Origin: Acidobacteriota bacterium
Lineage (GTDB): Bacteria; Acidobacteriota; UBA6911
DNA length: 64,000 bases
Direction of reading: 5' to 3'
NCBI GenBank assembly: GCA_012719455.1
Contig: JAAYAJ010000094.1
Coordinates: 1 to 64,000 of the forward strand
Shown here piece by piece: positions 29,424 through 39,108 of the stretch. Numbering within the stretch: position 1 is the first letter of the stretch; each line of letters opens with the position of its first letter. A model generated the notes under the pieces. That model was not told the origin of the DNA, did no database searches, and was given only the letters and a program-made list of their open reading frames with translations. The position numbers and the translations under genes were made by a program.

Positions 29424-30940
29424 AGCGGGCGCTGCCGCCGGTCCTCTCCGGCCTGTTCGTGGCCGCCTCCTTTCCGCGCACGGGGTTGTGGGCGCTGGCC
29501 TGGGTCGCCTGGGTGCCGCTCATCGCCGCCCTCGGGCGCGCGCGCGGGCGCCGGGAAGCCTTCGGGGCGGGGCTCCTGGCCGGGGGGATCTCCACTTTTC
29601 TCCTGCTCGCGTGGATCCCCGGGGTGATGGTGCGATACGGGAGCCTGCCGCCGGTTGCCGCCTGGGGCGCCTATGTCCTTGTCGCCCTCCTGCTCGCGTG
29701 CTATCCCGCCGCCGCCTGTCTCCTCGTCAAGCACCTGATGCTCCGGGGGGGCGGGGGATGGGTCCTCGCGTTCCCCGCCGCCTGGGTGCTGGGAGAATAC
29801 GCCCTGTCGTTTTCCCCCTTCGGGGGGTTCCCCTGGCTGCTGGCGGGCTACACGCAGGCCGACCGTCTCCCCGTGATCCAGGTCGCTGATCTCGCCGGGG
29901 TTTACGGCGTGTCGGCCCTGGTCATGGCGGTCAATACGGCCGTTGCGTGCGCCCTCACGGGACGGGGATGGTTCAGGCGCCTGGCGCCCCTCGGCGGCGC
30001 GGCGGTCCTCCTCGCCTCCGCCCTTCTCTACGGGGAGCTCGAACTGAAGCATTGGGGGAAGGTCGAGCCGCGCTACGAGGCCGCGATGCTCCAGGGGAAC
30101 CTGCACGAGGGGGAGCCCGAGGCGGTCCTGGCCGACAAGTTCCAGCGGGGGTACGTCGCCATGGCCGACCGGCTCCCGCCGGGGGAGATCGATCTCCTGG
30201 TCCTGCCCGAGTCCCCGGCGCCGAAGCTGTGGGCGCTCGATGACGATTACCGGCGGGAGATGCAGGCGCTGGCGCGCCGCTACCCGCTCGGGCTGATCCT
30301 GAGCAACATCCGGCTCGAGGGGGAACGGTACTACAACAGCGCCTTTTTCCTCGACCGGCAGGGGGCGCTGGCCGGGATATACGACAAGGTGCACCTGGTC
30401 CCCTTCGGGGAATACATCCCAGCCGCCCGCCTCTTCTCCTTCCTCGAAACGATCTCCAGGGACGTCGGGGCGTTTTCGGCCGGGCGGCGGCACGCCGTCT
30501 TCCCCCTTGGGGAGGAGACCGCGGCCGCCCTCGTCTGTTTCGAGGCGGTGTTTCCCTCCCTGGTGCGCAAGTTCGCCCGGGACGGGGGGCGGCTGCTGGT
30601 CAACATCACCAACGACGGCTGGTACGGCGCAAGCGCCGCCCCCTGGCAGCACCTGGCCATCAGCCGCTTCCGGGCGGTCGAAAACCGCCGCTTTTTCCTG
30701 CGCGCGGCCAATAGCGGCGTCACCGCCTGCATCGAGCCGACCGGCCGCATCCAGTCCGCCACGGGGATCCTCCAGCGGGCCGTCGGGCGGGGGAGATTCG
30801 CCTTCGTGCGGGAACGCAGCTTCTACACCCGTTATGGGGACGTTTTCGTTTTCCTGTGTGCTATGATTCTGCTGGTTTCCATCGTTTTGACGGAACGAAA
30901 ACTGGGGTTTTTACGGAGGGGACGATGCTCGAGGAACTGA
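29402..30940 (+). CDS. lnt: Apolipoprotein N-acyltransferase
   Basis: Multiple TMs; VLPESPAPKLWALD, GIYDKVHLVPFGEYIP, ALVCFEAVFP, NITNDGWYG; GTG start overlaps the SPOR gene and is uncertain. Confidence 0.9.
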   Translation: MFHQDQLKRALPPVLSGLFVAASFPRTGLWALAWVAWVPLIAALGRARGRREAFGAGLLAGGISTFLLLAWIPGVMVRYGSLPPVAAWGAYVLVALLLACYPAAACLLVKHLMLRGGGGWVLAFPAAWVLGEYALSFSPFGGFPWLLAGYTQADRLPVIQVADLAGVYGVSALVMAVNTAVACALTGRGWFRRLAPLGGAAVLLASALLYGELELKHWGKVEPRYEAAMLQGNLHEGEPEAVLADKFQRGYVAMADRLPPGEIDLLVLPESPAPKLWALDDDYRREMQALARRYPLGLILSNIRLEGERYYNSAFFLDRQGALAGIYDKVHLVPFGEYIPAARLFSFLETISRDVGAFSAGRRHAVFPLGEETAAALVCFEAVFPSLVRKFARDGGRLLVNITNDGWYGASAAPWQHLAISRFRAVENRRFFLRAANSGVTACIEPTGRIQSATGILQRAVGRGRFAFVRERSFYTRYGDVFVFLCAMILLVSIVLTERKLGFLRRGRCSRN

Positions 30941-32029
30941 AGGAAAGGGTGAGTGCGGTCGAGGAAAAGATACAGATCGTGCGAGGGTATCTTTGATGCG
31001 GCCGACAAGCGCGCCCGTGTTCTCGAGCTGGAAAAGACCATAGCGAAGCCCGATTTCTGGAACAACCAGGAGGAGGCGCAGAAGATCCTGCAGGCGCGCA
31101 GCCGCCTGGACCGGGACATAGAGACCGACGCCCGGCTCGCGCGGGAGGGGGAGGATCTGCGCGCGCTGGCTGAACTGGCGGACGAGGGTGAGGATTGCGG
31201 CGCGGAGCTCCTCGGGGAGGTGGCCCGGCTCGAGGCCGAGATCCGGCACACCGAGATCCGCATGCTGTTGGGCGGCGAGCACGACGCCAGTAACGCCATC
31301 GTCAACGTCCACCCGGGGGCCGGCGGCATCGACAGCCAGGACTGGGCCGGGATGCTGCTGCGCATGTACCTGCGCTGGGGGGAGCGCGCGGGATTCACCG
31401 TCAAGATGCTCGACTACCAGCCGGGTGAGGAGGCGGGGATCAAGTCGGCCGTCTTCATCGCCGAGGGGGAATACGCCTACGGCTACCTGTCGACCGAGAA
31501 CGGGGTGCACCGGCTGGTGCGGATATCCCCCTTCGGGGGAATGGACAAGCGCCAGACCAGCTTCGCCAGCGTCTTCGTCTACCCGCAGATCGACGACCGG
31601 ATCGAGATCCAGATCGACGAGAAGGACCTGCGCATCGATACCTACCGCTCCTCGGGAGCGGGGGGGCAGCACGTCAACGTCACCGATTCGGCCGTGCGTA
31701 TCACGCACCTGCCCACCGGGATCGTGGTCGCCTGCCAGAACGAGCGCTCGCAGATCCGCAACCGCGAAATGGCGCGCAGCGTGTTGAAGGCGCGGCTCTA
31801 CGAGCTGGAGCTTGCGAAGAAGCGCGAGCAGCTGGAGGCGGTGGAGGACTCCAAGCTCGACATCGGGTTCGGGAGCCAGATCCGGAGCTACGTGCTGCAC
31901 CCCTACCGGATGGTCAAGGACCACCGCACCCGGTACGAGACATCGGACACCGACCGGGTGCTCGACGGCGACATCGAGGATTTCATTTACCAGTGCCTGG
32001 TTCATCGCGGAGTGCGTGGACGCAGCTAA
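30925..32029 (+). CDS. prfB: Peptide chain release factor 2, programmed +1 frameshift (join 30925..30993,30995..32029)
   Basis: Frame 1 MLEELKERVSAVEEKIQIVRGYL then TGA 30994-30996; +1 frame DAADKRARVLELEKTIAKPDFWNN..., RSSGAGGQHVNVTDSAVRITH. Confidence 0.95.
30981..30997 (+). promoter_or_regulatory. prfB: RF2 autoregulatory +1 frameshift site (gcgagggtatctttgat)
   Basis: In-frame CTT TGA preceded by an AGGG Shine-Dalgarno-like element at the expected place. Confidence 0.9.
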
Positions 32030-32097
32030 GGGGCGGACGCGGAGACGGGGGCCCGGGTCTGAGAGCGGAAACGGAGGCCCCGAAACGGGGAGGGGAT

Positions 32098-32733
32098 ATG
32101 GCGGACACCCGGCGCAGGTTTTACGTGGGGCTGGCGGCCTTTGTGCTGTTGGCGGGGCTGCCGCTCGCGGTCGTGCCCCAGCTGCGCGCCAGGCTCTTCG
32201 ACCGGGCGGCCGCGCTCCGGGACGCGCTTACAGGGGAGCCGGTGCCCGCCCTGGCCATGGTGGGGGAAACCGACTACCCCAAGGAATTCGAACTGCCGCC
32301 TGCGCCGGCTGTGGAATCCGCGCGGGCTGCGGCGCCTGCGGCTGCCGTGCCCCCGGACGCCCGGGGGCGTCCCCTCCTTGCCCCCCGCGACCGCGAAGAA
32401 CCACGCAAGGCTCCCGCGCTGATCCGGGAACGCCCCGGAGAAGCCGCCCCGGCCGAGCCCGAGGCCGATGGACTCCCCTACCGGCAGGGGGAGATGGAGC
32501 GGCAGGCCTACGACCTCGTCCTTAAATCGAACAAGGCGCTGGCGGCGATGGTCGCCGGGGACAAGGAGGGGGTGAAGTTCCGGCGCTGGGACGCCGCTCA
32601 CCGGGGGGAAGACGCGTACTGGGTGCGAGTGTCCTTCGACGGCCCGGACGGAGCGGAGGAGTACGTCTGGCAGGTCCGGCTCTCCCTCGGGGAAATCACC
32701 CCCCTCAGTTTCAACGCCCGCACCCTGTCCTGA
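32098..32733 (+). CDS. Hypothetical membrane-anchored protein
   Basis: N-terminal TM; C-terminal region with EDAYWVRVSFDGPDGAEEYVWQVRLSLGEI; RBS gagggg. Confidence 0.55.
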   Translation: MADTRRRFYVGLAAFVLLAGLPLAVVPQLRARLFDRAAALRDALTGEPVPALAMVGETDYPKEFELPPAPAVESARAAAPAAAVPPDARGRPLLAPRDREEPRKAPALIRERPGEAAPAEPEADGLPYRQGEMERQAYDLVLKSNKALAAMVAGDKEGVKFRRWDAAHRGEDAYWVRVSFDGPDGAEEYVWQVRLSLGEITPLSFNARTLS

Positions 32734-32736
32734 GCC

Positions 32737-35106
32737 ATGAGCCCCCGCTTTCTTCTCTACGCGCGGCGGCTCCTGGTCGGCCTCATCGTGACCGTGGCGC
32801 TGGCCCTGGCCTGGAACGCGGTCCATACCTGGCGCGCGCGCCTCGAGGCTGCCCGGGAACTCCCCGCCCTCCTCGGTGCCGGGCTGCGGCGCGCGGCCGA
32901 GGGCTTCGAGTATTCCGAGCACCGCAACGGGTTTCGTCGTTTCCGGATCCGGGCGGAACGTCTCCTGGAAACGCGCGCCGGGGTCCACCTCCTCGAGGGG
33001 ATCGAGGCGGGGGACTTCGACCGCCGGGAGGAGGCGCGTCATTCCATCCGGAGCCGGCGGGCGCGGTACGACGCCAAGGGAGGGACGATCGATTTTTCCG
33101 GCGAGGTGCGCCTCGAGCTCGGGGAGAAGCTGCATCTCGAGACCCGCTCGCTCCACTACGATATCGCCGGGGAAACCGCGTCCACCGCCGACCGGATCGA
33201 GATCGCGTCGGGAGAGGCCATGGGAAGCGCCCTGGGGGCGCGCTACGAACGGGCCCGGGAGACGCTCGAACTCCGGGACGAAGTCCGGCTCCGGGTCGAG
33301 GCCGGCGGGGAGCTCTTTCGGGCTTCCTCGCGGCGGGCCCTGGTGGACATGGGCCGGGACCGGATCGAGTTCCTGGGGGGGGCCGCGGTCGAGTCGGAGC
33401 GCTCGGGCGCCATGTCCGGGGAAAAGGTCGTGCTGGGCCTCGGGCCCGGCCGGCGGGTGGAAGTGCTGGCCGCCGAAGGGGCGGCCGCCGCCCGTCTTGC
33501 CGACGCGCGGGGGACGCGCGAACTCGAGGGGGAGTGGATCGAATTCGGGATCACCGGTGGTAAACGGCTCGAGCGGGTGAGGGTCGCGGGCGCGGCGGTA
33601 CTGCGCTCGGTCTCGGCGGCGGGGCGGGAGCGCCTCGACGGCAAAGAGATCGACCTCGATTTCGACCCGGTCGGCGCCCCGCGGGAGATGCGCGCGCGCG
33701 GGGGGGTGCGCCTTGTCATGGCTGCGTCGGGACAGGGGGAGACGGAGGTCTCCGGGGAGAAGGTAGTGGCGCGCTTCGCCCCGGACGGATCCCCCGGGCC
33801 GGTCGAGGTCGACGGCGCCGCCCGGCTCTCTTTTCCAGGTTCCGCCGGAGAGCGGAATACCCTCGAAGCGCGGCACGTGCGGGTCGACTTTGCCGATAGC
33901 CGGACAACGCTCCAGAGCCTGAAAGCGGAGGGGACGGCCCGCTGGCGCCTTCAGCCGGCCGCCGGCGGGGCCGAGCGGAAGCTTGAAGCCGCCACCCTCG
34001 AGATCGACTTTGCCGGCGATGGGGGGCGCCCGGTCTCCGCCGTGGCCGGGGGCGGGGTGAGGATTTCGGAGCGGGAGCCGGGGGAGGAGCCCGGGCGCAC
34101 CCTCTCTTCGAACCGGGTGCGCTTCAGTTTCTTCCCCGCAAGCGGCAACCTGCGTGGGATGGAAGCTGAAGGGGGGGTCAGGACCCGTTACGAGACCGCC
34201 GCTGGGGTCGGGCGGGGGCCGATCGAGAGTGCAAGCGAGTGGATGAGCGTGCGCTTTCTGGAATCGAACGGCGGGAGCCTCGTCGAGAGCGCCACCCAGG
34301 GAGGGGGTTTCCGTTACCGTGACGGCGCCTATTCCGCCACGGCCGAACGTTGCGATTACGAAGCCTCCGGCGAGAGGCTGACCCTTGTGGGCGGGGTGAG
34401 GGTGGTCGAGGCCTCCAGCGTCACCACCGGCGCGCGCGCGACCTACGGATGGCGGGAAAGGGTGCTCCGCTTCACGGGCGGGGTTCGGACCGTTCTCTCC
34501 GGCCGCACCGGGGAGTTGTTCCGGGGCGCGGGCGGTTCTCCCGTAGTCGTCAGTGCCCCGGAGCTCGCGTTCCGGACCGGGGGGCGGGGGGGTGTGCCGG
34601 GGAGCGTTCGTTACCGGGGAGGGGTGCGGGTGTTGGGGGAGAGCCAGCAGCTCGAGGCGCAGACGCTCGAAATCCTCGCCGGGGGGGAGAGGCTCGAGGC
34701 CGAGGGGGGGGTGGTGCACCGGATCTTCCCGGGGCAGGGGGGGAAAGGGTCACCCCGACAGGGGGCGGCCATCAGGAGCGCGCATCTCGCCTACGGGGAG
34801 GAGAAACTCGCCTACTCCGGGGGGATCGAGCTCGAGTCGGACGGGGTGCGCCTCGAGGCGGACGCCGTCGACGTGTGGATCGATCCGGAGCGGAAAGGCA
34901 TCGGACGCGCCGAGGGACGCAGCGGGGTACGGATCGCGTACCAGGGGCGGCTGGGTCGGGGGGACACGGCCGAATGGCTCCCGGAGGAGGGACGGTTTGT
35001 CATCGTGGGCCGCCCGGCCGTTATCGACGACCCGGAGCGGGGGCGCTCCCAGGCCCGTCGATTGACATACTTCCATGCCGATGATAGGATTCTGCTCGGG
35101 GAGTGA
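32737..35106 (+). CDS. Large LptC/LptA-like (OstA) LPS-transport protein, 789 aa
   Basis: N-terminal TM; LptC-like LHLETRSLHYDIAGETASTADRIEIASGEAMGSALGARYERARETLELRDEV; repeated OstA-like beta segments; adjacent to lptB. Confidence 0.72.
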   Translation: MSPRFLLYARRLLVGLIVTVALALAWNAVHTWRARLEAARELPALLGAGLRRAAEGFEYSEHRNGFRRFRIRAERLLETRAGVHLLEGIEAGDFDRREEARHSIRSRRARYDAKGGTIDFSGEVRLELGEKLHLETRSLHYDIAGETASTADRIEIASGEAMGSALGARYERARETLELRDEVRLRVEAGGELFRASSRRALVDMGRDRIEFLGGAAVESERSGAMSGEKVVLGLGPGRRVEVLAAEGAAAARLADARGTRELEGEWIEFGITGGKRLERVRVAGAAVLRSVSAAGRERLDGKEIDLDFDPVGAPREMRARGGVRLVMAASGQGETEVSGEKVVARFAPDGSPGPVEVDGAARLSFPGSAGERNTLEARHVRVDFADSRTTLQSLKAEGTARWRLQPAAGGAERKLEAATLEIDFAGDGGRPVSAVAGGGVRISEREPGEEPGRTLSSNRVRFSFFPASGNLRGMEAEGGVRTRYETAAGVGRGPIESASEWMSVRFLESNGGSLVESATQGGGFRYRDGAYSATAERCDYEASGERLTLVGGVRVVEASSVTTGARATYGWRERVLRFTGGVRTVLSGRTGELFRGAGGSPVVVSAPELAFRTGGRGGVPGSVRYRGGVRVLGESQQLEAQTLEILAGGERLEAEGGVVHRIFPGQGGKGSPRQGAAIRSAHLAYGEEKLAYSGGIELESDGVRLEADAVDVWIDPERKGIGRAEGRSGVRIAYQGRLGRGDTAEWLPEEGRFVIVGRPAVIDDPERGRSQARRLTYFHADDRILLGE

Positions 35107-35157
35107 TGGGGCAGGTATAAACGTAATTATAGCATATGTTTATGTTGGATTGAACGC

Positions 35158-35877
35158 ATGCTGCAGGCGACCGGGCTGACGAAGACTTACCGGGGCAGGC
35201 GAGTGGTCGACGACGTGAGCCTCGGCCTCGCCCCGGGAGAGATCGTCGGGCTGCTGGGCCCGAACGGGGCGGGGAAGACCACGACCTTTCACATGATGGT
35301 GGGCCTCGTCCCCCCCGATGGCGGCCGCATGACCCTGTTCGGGGAGGAGATCACCCGGCTCCCCATGTACCTGCGCGCGCGTGCCGGGATCAGCTACCTC
35401 CCCCAGGAAGCGTCCGTCTTCCGCAAGCTGACCGTGGGGGAGAACATCCTCTGCATCGCCGAAACCCTCCCCATCTCCGCAGCCGCGCGCGAGAAGCGCA
35501 TGATGGCGCTGCTCGAGGAGTTCGGCATCGATCACCTGCGCCACCAGGGAGCCTACACCCTTTCGGGCGGGGAGCGGCGGCGCCTGGAGATCGCGCGCGC
35601 CCTGGTGTTGACGCCCCGCTTCATCCTCCTCGACGAACCGTTCGCGGGGATCGACCCGCTGGCGGTGGTGGACATCCAGCGTATCGTGGGGGGCCTCGGC
35701 CGGCAGGGGATCGGGGTTCTCATCACGGACCATAATGTCCGGGAGACTTTGAATATCACCGACCGTGCCTATATAATAAACAATGGAAAGATCTTACGAG
35801 AAGGATCTCCTGAAGCGCTGACGCAGGACGATGAGGTAAGAAGAGTGTATCTCGGAGACAATTTCAGGCTGGTTTAG
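35158..35877 (+). CDS. lptB: LPS export ABC transporter ATP-binding protein
   Basis: [72 protein letters not shown]. Confidence 0.95.
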   Translation: MLQATGLTKTYRGRRVVDDVSLGLAPGEIVGLLGPNGAGKTTTFHMMVGLVPPDGGRMTLFGEEITRLPMYLRARAGISYLPQEASVFRKLTVGENILCIAETLPISAAAREKRMMALLEEFGIDHLRHQGAYTLSGGERRRLEIARALVLTPRFILLDEPFAGIDPLAVVDIQRIVGGLGRQGIGVLITDHNVRETLNITDRAYIINNGKILREGSPEALTQDDEVRRVYLGDNFRLV

Positions 35878-35892
35878 ATGAAATTGGAAACT

Positions 35893-36018
35893 CCCACCCT
35901 ATGGGTGGGGTAGAGGCGGCAGACGGCGCCCTGGAGTGATCATGATCCATTCTCAAGTCGGCACAATCTTGACAGCCACCCAATGGGGGGCGATTTTCAA
36001 AGCCGCACCCTATGGGTG
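35893..36018. repeat. Three related palindromes in the lptB-rpoN intergenic region
   Basis: cccaccctatgggtggg (35893-35909), degenerate ccacccaatgggggg (35976-35990), caccctatgggtg (36006-36018). Confidence 0.8.
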
Positions 36019-36036
36019 TGGATTCTTTACGCGCCT

Positions 36037-37479
36037 ATGAATCGGAGACATTTTCTGAGGCAGAGCCTGGACCTTCGTCTCACCCAGAGACTGGCGCTAA
36101 CCCCCTCCCTTTTGCAGAAAATCGAGCTGCTGCAGCTGAACAAGCTGGAGCTGCAGGAAATGCTCAACCAGGAACTGATGCAGAACCCGATCCTCGAGGA
36201 GGTGTTCGAGGCCCCGCACGACCCCAGGATGGACACGGAGCTCCGGGATGGGCCTCCGGCCGAGGCGCCCGCCGACGGGGAGCGCGACTCCTTCGATGAG
36301 ATCGATTTTCGCTATTTTTTCGACGAGTACCTTGACAGCGGGTACCGGACCCGGGAGGTCGAAGACCCGGACAGGCCGGGGTTCGAAGCCTTTCTCTCCC
36401 GCGCTCCCTCGCTTTCGGATCACCTCGAATGGCAGCTGGGGCTCAGCGACATCCCCACGCGCCTGGCCGGCATCGCCCGGCACATCATCGGCAACCTGAA
36501 CGAGGACGGCTACCTCCTGGCGGGGCTCGATGAGTTGGCCGAGGCGGCCGGGGCGACGGTGGCGGAGGTCGAAGAGGCGCTCGCGGTGGTGCAGGCGATG
36601 GACCCGATCGGCGTCGGCGCCCGGAACCTGCGGGAGTGCCTGCTCCTGCAACTGGACAACTTTGAACTCGGGGACACCCTCGAGCGCCGTATCGTCGACG
36701 ACTGCCTGCCGTTGCTCGAGCGCCGGCGTTACAAGGAGATCGCCGCGCACACCGGGGCCGCCTTCGAGGAAGTGCTCGAGGCGGTGGAGGCGATCCGGCG
36801 GCTGATCCCGCGCCCGGGGCAGAAGTACAACTCCGCCGCGCCGAGCTACGTCGAGCCGGAGGTGACCATCGTCAAGGTGGACGGCGAGTTCATCGTTCTC
36901 CCCAATGACGATGGGATGCCGCAGCTGCGGCTGAGCCCCGCCTACCGCGAGCTGCTCAAGAGCAACGGGATCAACGGGGAGACCCGCACCTTCCTCAAGG
37001 AGAAGTTCCGCGCGGCCGTGGACCTGCTGCGCAGCGTCGGGCAGCGCAAGCAGACGATCTACCGGGTCTGCGTCGCGATCGTGAACCGGCAGCGGGAATT
37101 CCTGGAGCACGGCATGAGCCACCTGCGCCCGATGCTGATCAAGGACGTGGCCAGCGAGCTGGGGGTACACAGCTCCACCATCAGCCGCGTCGTCACCAAC
37201 AAGTACGTCGATACCCCGCAGGGGGTGATGGAGCTGAGAAAATTCTTCACCATGGGGGTGGAGAGCCCCTCGGGGGAAGAACTCTCGATCGTGCAGGTCA
37301 AACTCAAGATCAAGTCGATCATAGAGGGGGAAAACAAAAACAAGCCCTATTCGGACAACCAGATCGGGCAGATACTGCGCCGGGACAACATCTTCATCAC
37401 CCGGCGCACGGTGGCCAAATACCGGGAGCAGATGCAGATCACCGGATCGCGCGAGCGGAAGCTGGAGTACCTGGTTTAG
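36037..37479 (+). CDS. rpoN: RNA polymerase sigma-54 factor
   Basis: LRLTQRLALTPSLLQKIELLQL, ELGVHSSTISRVVTNKYVDTPQG, RpoN box ITRRTVAKYREQMQI. Confidence 0.96.
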   Translation: MNRRHFLRQSLDLRLTQRLALTPSLLQKIELLQLNKLELQEMLNQELMQNPILEEVFEAPHDPRMDTELRDGPPAEAPADGERDSFDEIDFRYFFDEYLDSGYRTREVEDPDRPGFEAFLSRAPSLSDHLEWQLGLSDIPTRLAGIARHIIGNLNEDGYLLAGLDELAEAAGATVAEVEEALAVVQAMDPIGVGARNLRECLLLQLDNFELGDTLERRIVDDCLPLLERRRYKEIAAHTGAAFEEVLEAVEAIRRLIPRPGQKYNSAAPSYVEPEVTIVKVDGEFIVLPNDDGMPQLRLSPAYRELLKSNGINGETRTFLKEKFRAAVDLLRSVGQRKQTIYRVCVAIVNRQREFLEHGMSHLRPMLIKDVASELGVHSSTISRVVTNKYVDTPQGVMELRKFFTMGVESPSGEELSIVQVKLKIKSIIEGENKNKPYSDNQIGQILRRDNIFITRRTVAKYREQMQITGSRERKLEYLV

Positions 37480-37540
37480 CGCGCCCACGCTCCCCGGTTC
37501 GTGGTTTCGGACGAAAAATTCAGCCTGGAAGGGGAATGGC

Positions 37541-38083
37541 ATGAAGGTGGAAATTACCGGCAGACGGATACTGATTACGCCCGCGCTCCGCGAGTATGTC
37601 CTCAAGAAGCTGCGCAAGTTCACCAAGGTATTCGGCGAGGATATCACCTTTCACGTCGTCGTCGACGTGGAGAAGAATCGGCAGATAGCTGAAATCCTCC
37701 TGAAGACGAAGATGCTGAACCTCGCCGGCAAGGGCGAGACCGACGACATGTACAATTCGATCATGGCGGCCATTGAGAAGCTCGAACGCCAGGCGCTCAA
37801 GCACAAGGGGAAGATCATCGAGGGGAAACGGCAGCGCGCGCAGGCCAAATCGGTGGCCACCAAGCTCGGGATCGGGGAGCCCACCAGCCGCTCGCTCCCG
37901 CCTAAGGACAGCGTCGTGCGCGAGGAGAGCGTACAGAAAAAGCCGATGACGGTGGAGGAGGCGACGCTGGAACTGACCCGCTCCGACTACCCCTTCGTGG
38001 CGTTTCGGAATTCCGATTCCGGCGAGGTCAACATCCTGTACCGGCGCAAGGACGGGTCGCTGCGGCTCATCCACACCCATTAG
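37541..38083 (+). CDS. hpf: Ribosome hibernation promoting factor, long form
   Basis: MKVEITGRRILITPALREYVLKKLRKFTK; C-terminal KPMTVEEATLELTRSDYPFVAFRNSDSGEVNILYRRKDGSLRLI. Confidence 0.92.
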   Translation: MKVEITGRRILITPALREYVLKKLRKFTKVFGEDITFHVVVDVEKNRQIAEILLKTKMLNLAGKGETDDMYNSIMAAIEKLERQALKHKGKIIEGKRQRAQAKSVATKLGIGEPTSRSLPPKDSVVREESVQKKPMTVEEATLELTRSDYPFVAFRNSDSGEVNILYRRKDGSLRLIHTH

Positions 38084-38135
38084 ATCGAAAGAGGCGGCCG
38101 GGCCGGGGCCGCGCCCGGTCCGGCCGCGGACATCC

Positions 38136-39065
38136 ATGAACGACTCCACCACCACCGGCGACCCGGGAAGCACGCTCACTGTCGGCGAGCTGCTGAGCGA
38201 CCCCGCCCTGGAACTCGATCTCGAGCTCCTGCAGGGGCACGAGGCGATCTCCAACCGGATCCGCTCCCCCCGACTGCAGAATCTGGGGATGGCCCTGGTC
38301 GGTTCCTCCGAGGAGGTGCATCCCGACCGGGTGCAGGTCATCAGCGGCGCGGAAGCGGGATACCTCGAGTCGCTCGGCGCCGAGGACCGCGTCCGGGCGA
38401 TCGAGCGGCTCGAGAAATACGACATTTGTTGCATCGTGGTCACCCAGGGGGTGGAGATTCCGGGAGAACTGCTCACGCTCGCGTCCGGGCGTTGGATCCC
38501 CGTCATCCGGAGCGGGGCCCCCGGTGACGTCTCGATCGAAACGATCGCGCGCTACCTAGAACGGCGTCTGGCGCCGCGGATCACCATCCATGGCGGGCTG
38601 CTGGAGATCTTCGGCCTGGGCGTCGTCATCCTCGGCCCCTCCGGCATAGGCAAGAGCGAGTGCGCGCTGGACCTGGTGCTCAAGGGGCACCGCTTGATCG
38701 CCGACGACTACATCGAGATCACGCGGCGGGGGGAGCAGGGGCTCATCGGCGAGGGGGGGAAGGCGCTGCCCCACCACATGGAGCTCCGGGGGCTGGGCAT
38801 CATCGACATCCGGGAGATGTTCGGCGTCTCGGCTACCGGCGCCGCGCAGGCCATCGACTTCATCGTGCGCCTGGAGCGCTGGCGCTCCGACGGGGCCTAC
38901 GACCGGCTGGGGCTGGAGCGCGCGGGCGTGGAGTGGCTCGGGGTGATCGTCCCGGTGATCGACCTCCCCGTCGCCCCCGGGCGCAACATCGCCACCCTGG
39001 TGGAGGTGGCCGCGCGCATCGTCCTGCTGCAGCGGGGGCACAAAACCAACCTGGTTCAGGTCTGA
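38136..39065 (+). CDS. hprK: HPr kinase/phosphorylase
   Basis: HGGLLEIFGLGVVILGPSGIGKSECALDLVLKGHRLIADD, MELRGLGIIDIREMFG. Confidence 0.95.
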   Translation: MNDSTTTGDPGSTLTVGELLSDPALELDLELLQGHEAISNRIRSPRLQNLGMALVGSSEEVHPDRVQVISGAEAGYLESLGAEDRVRAIERLEKYDICCIVVTQGVEIPGELLTLASGRWIPVIRSGAPGDVSIETIARYLERRLAPRITIHGGLLEIFGLGVVILGPSGIGKSECALDLVLKGHRLIADDYIEITRRGEQGLIGEGGKALPHHMELRGLGIIDIREMFGVSATGAAQAIDFIVRLERWRSDGAYDRLGLERAGVEWLGVIVPVIDLPVAPGRNIATLVEVAARIVLLQRGHKTNLVQV

Positions 39066-39108
39066 TCTGCTACAATGCGGGCGTCGGGGCCGGGGATAGG
39101 GGGCGCGT

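Noticed and set aside
30953-32029. prfB starting at 30953 as an independent ORF, or a pseudogene/sequencing error
   Set aside because: The CTT TGA context and upstream SD-like element match the conserved RF2 programmed frameshift.
32026-34719. 897-aa minus-strand ORF
   Set aside because: Antisense to the LptC/LptA-like gene; Pro/Gly/Arg-rich shadow frame.
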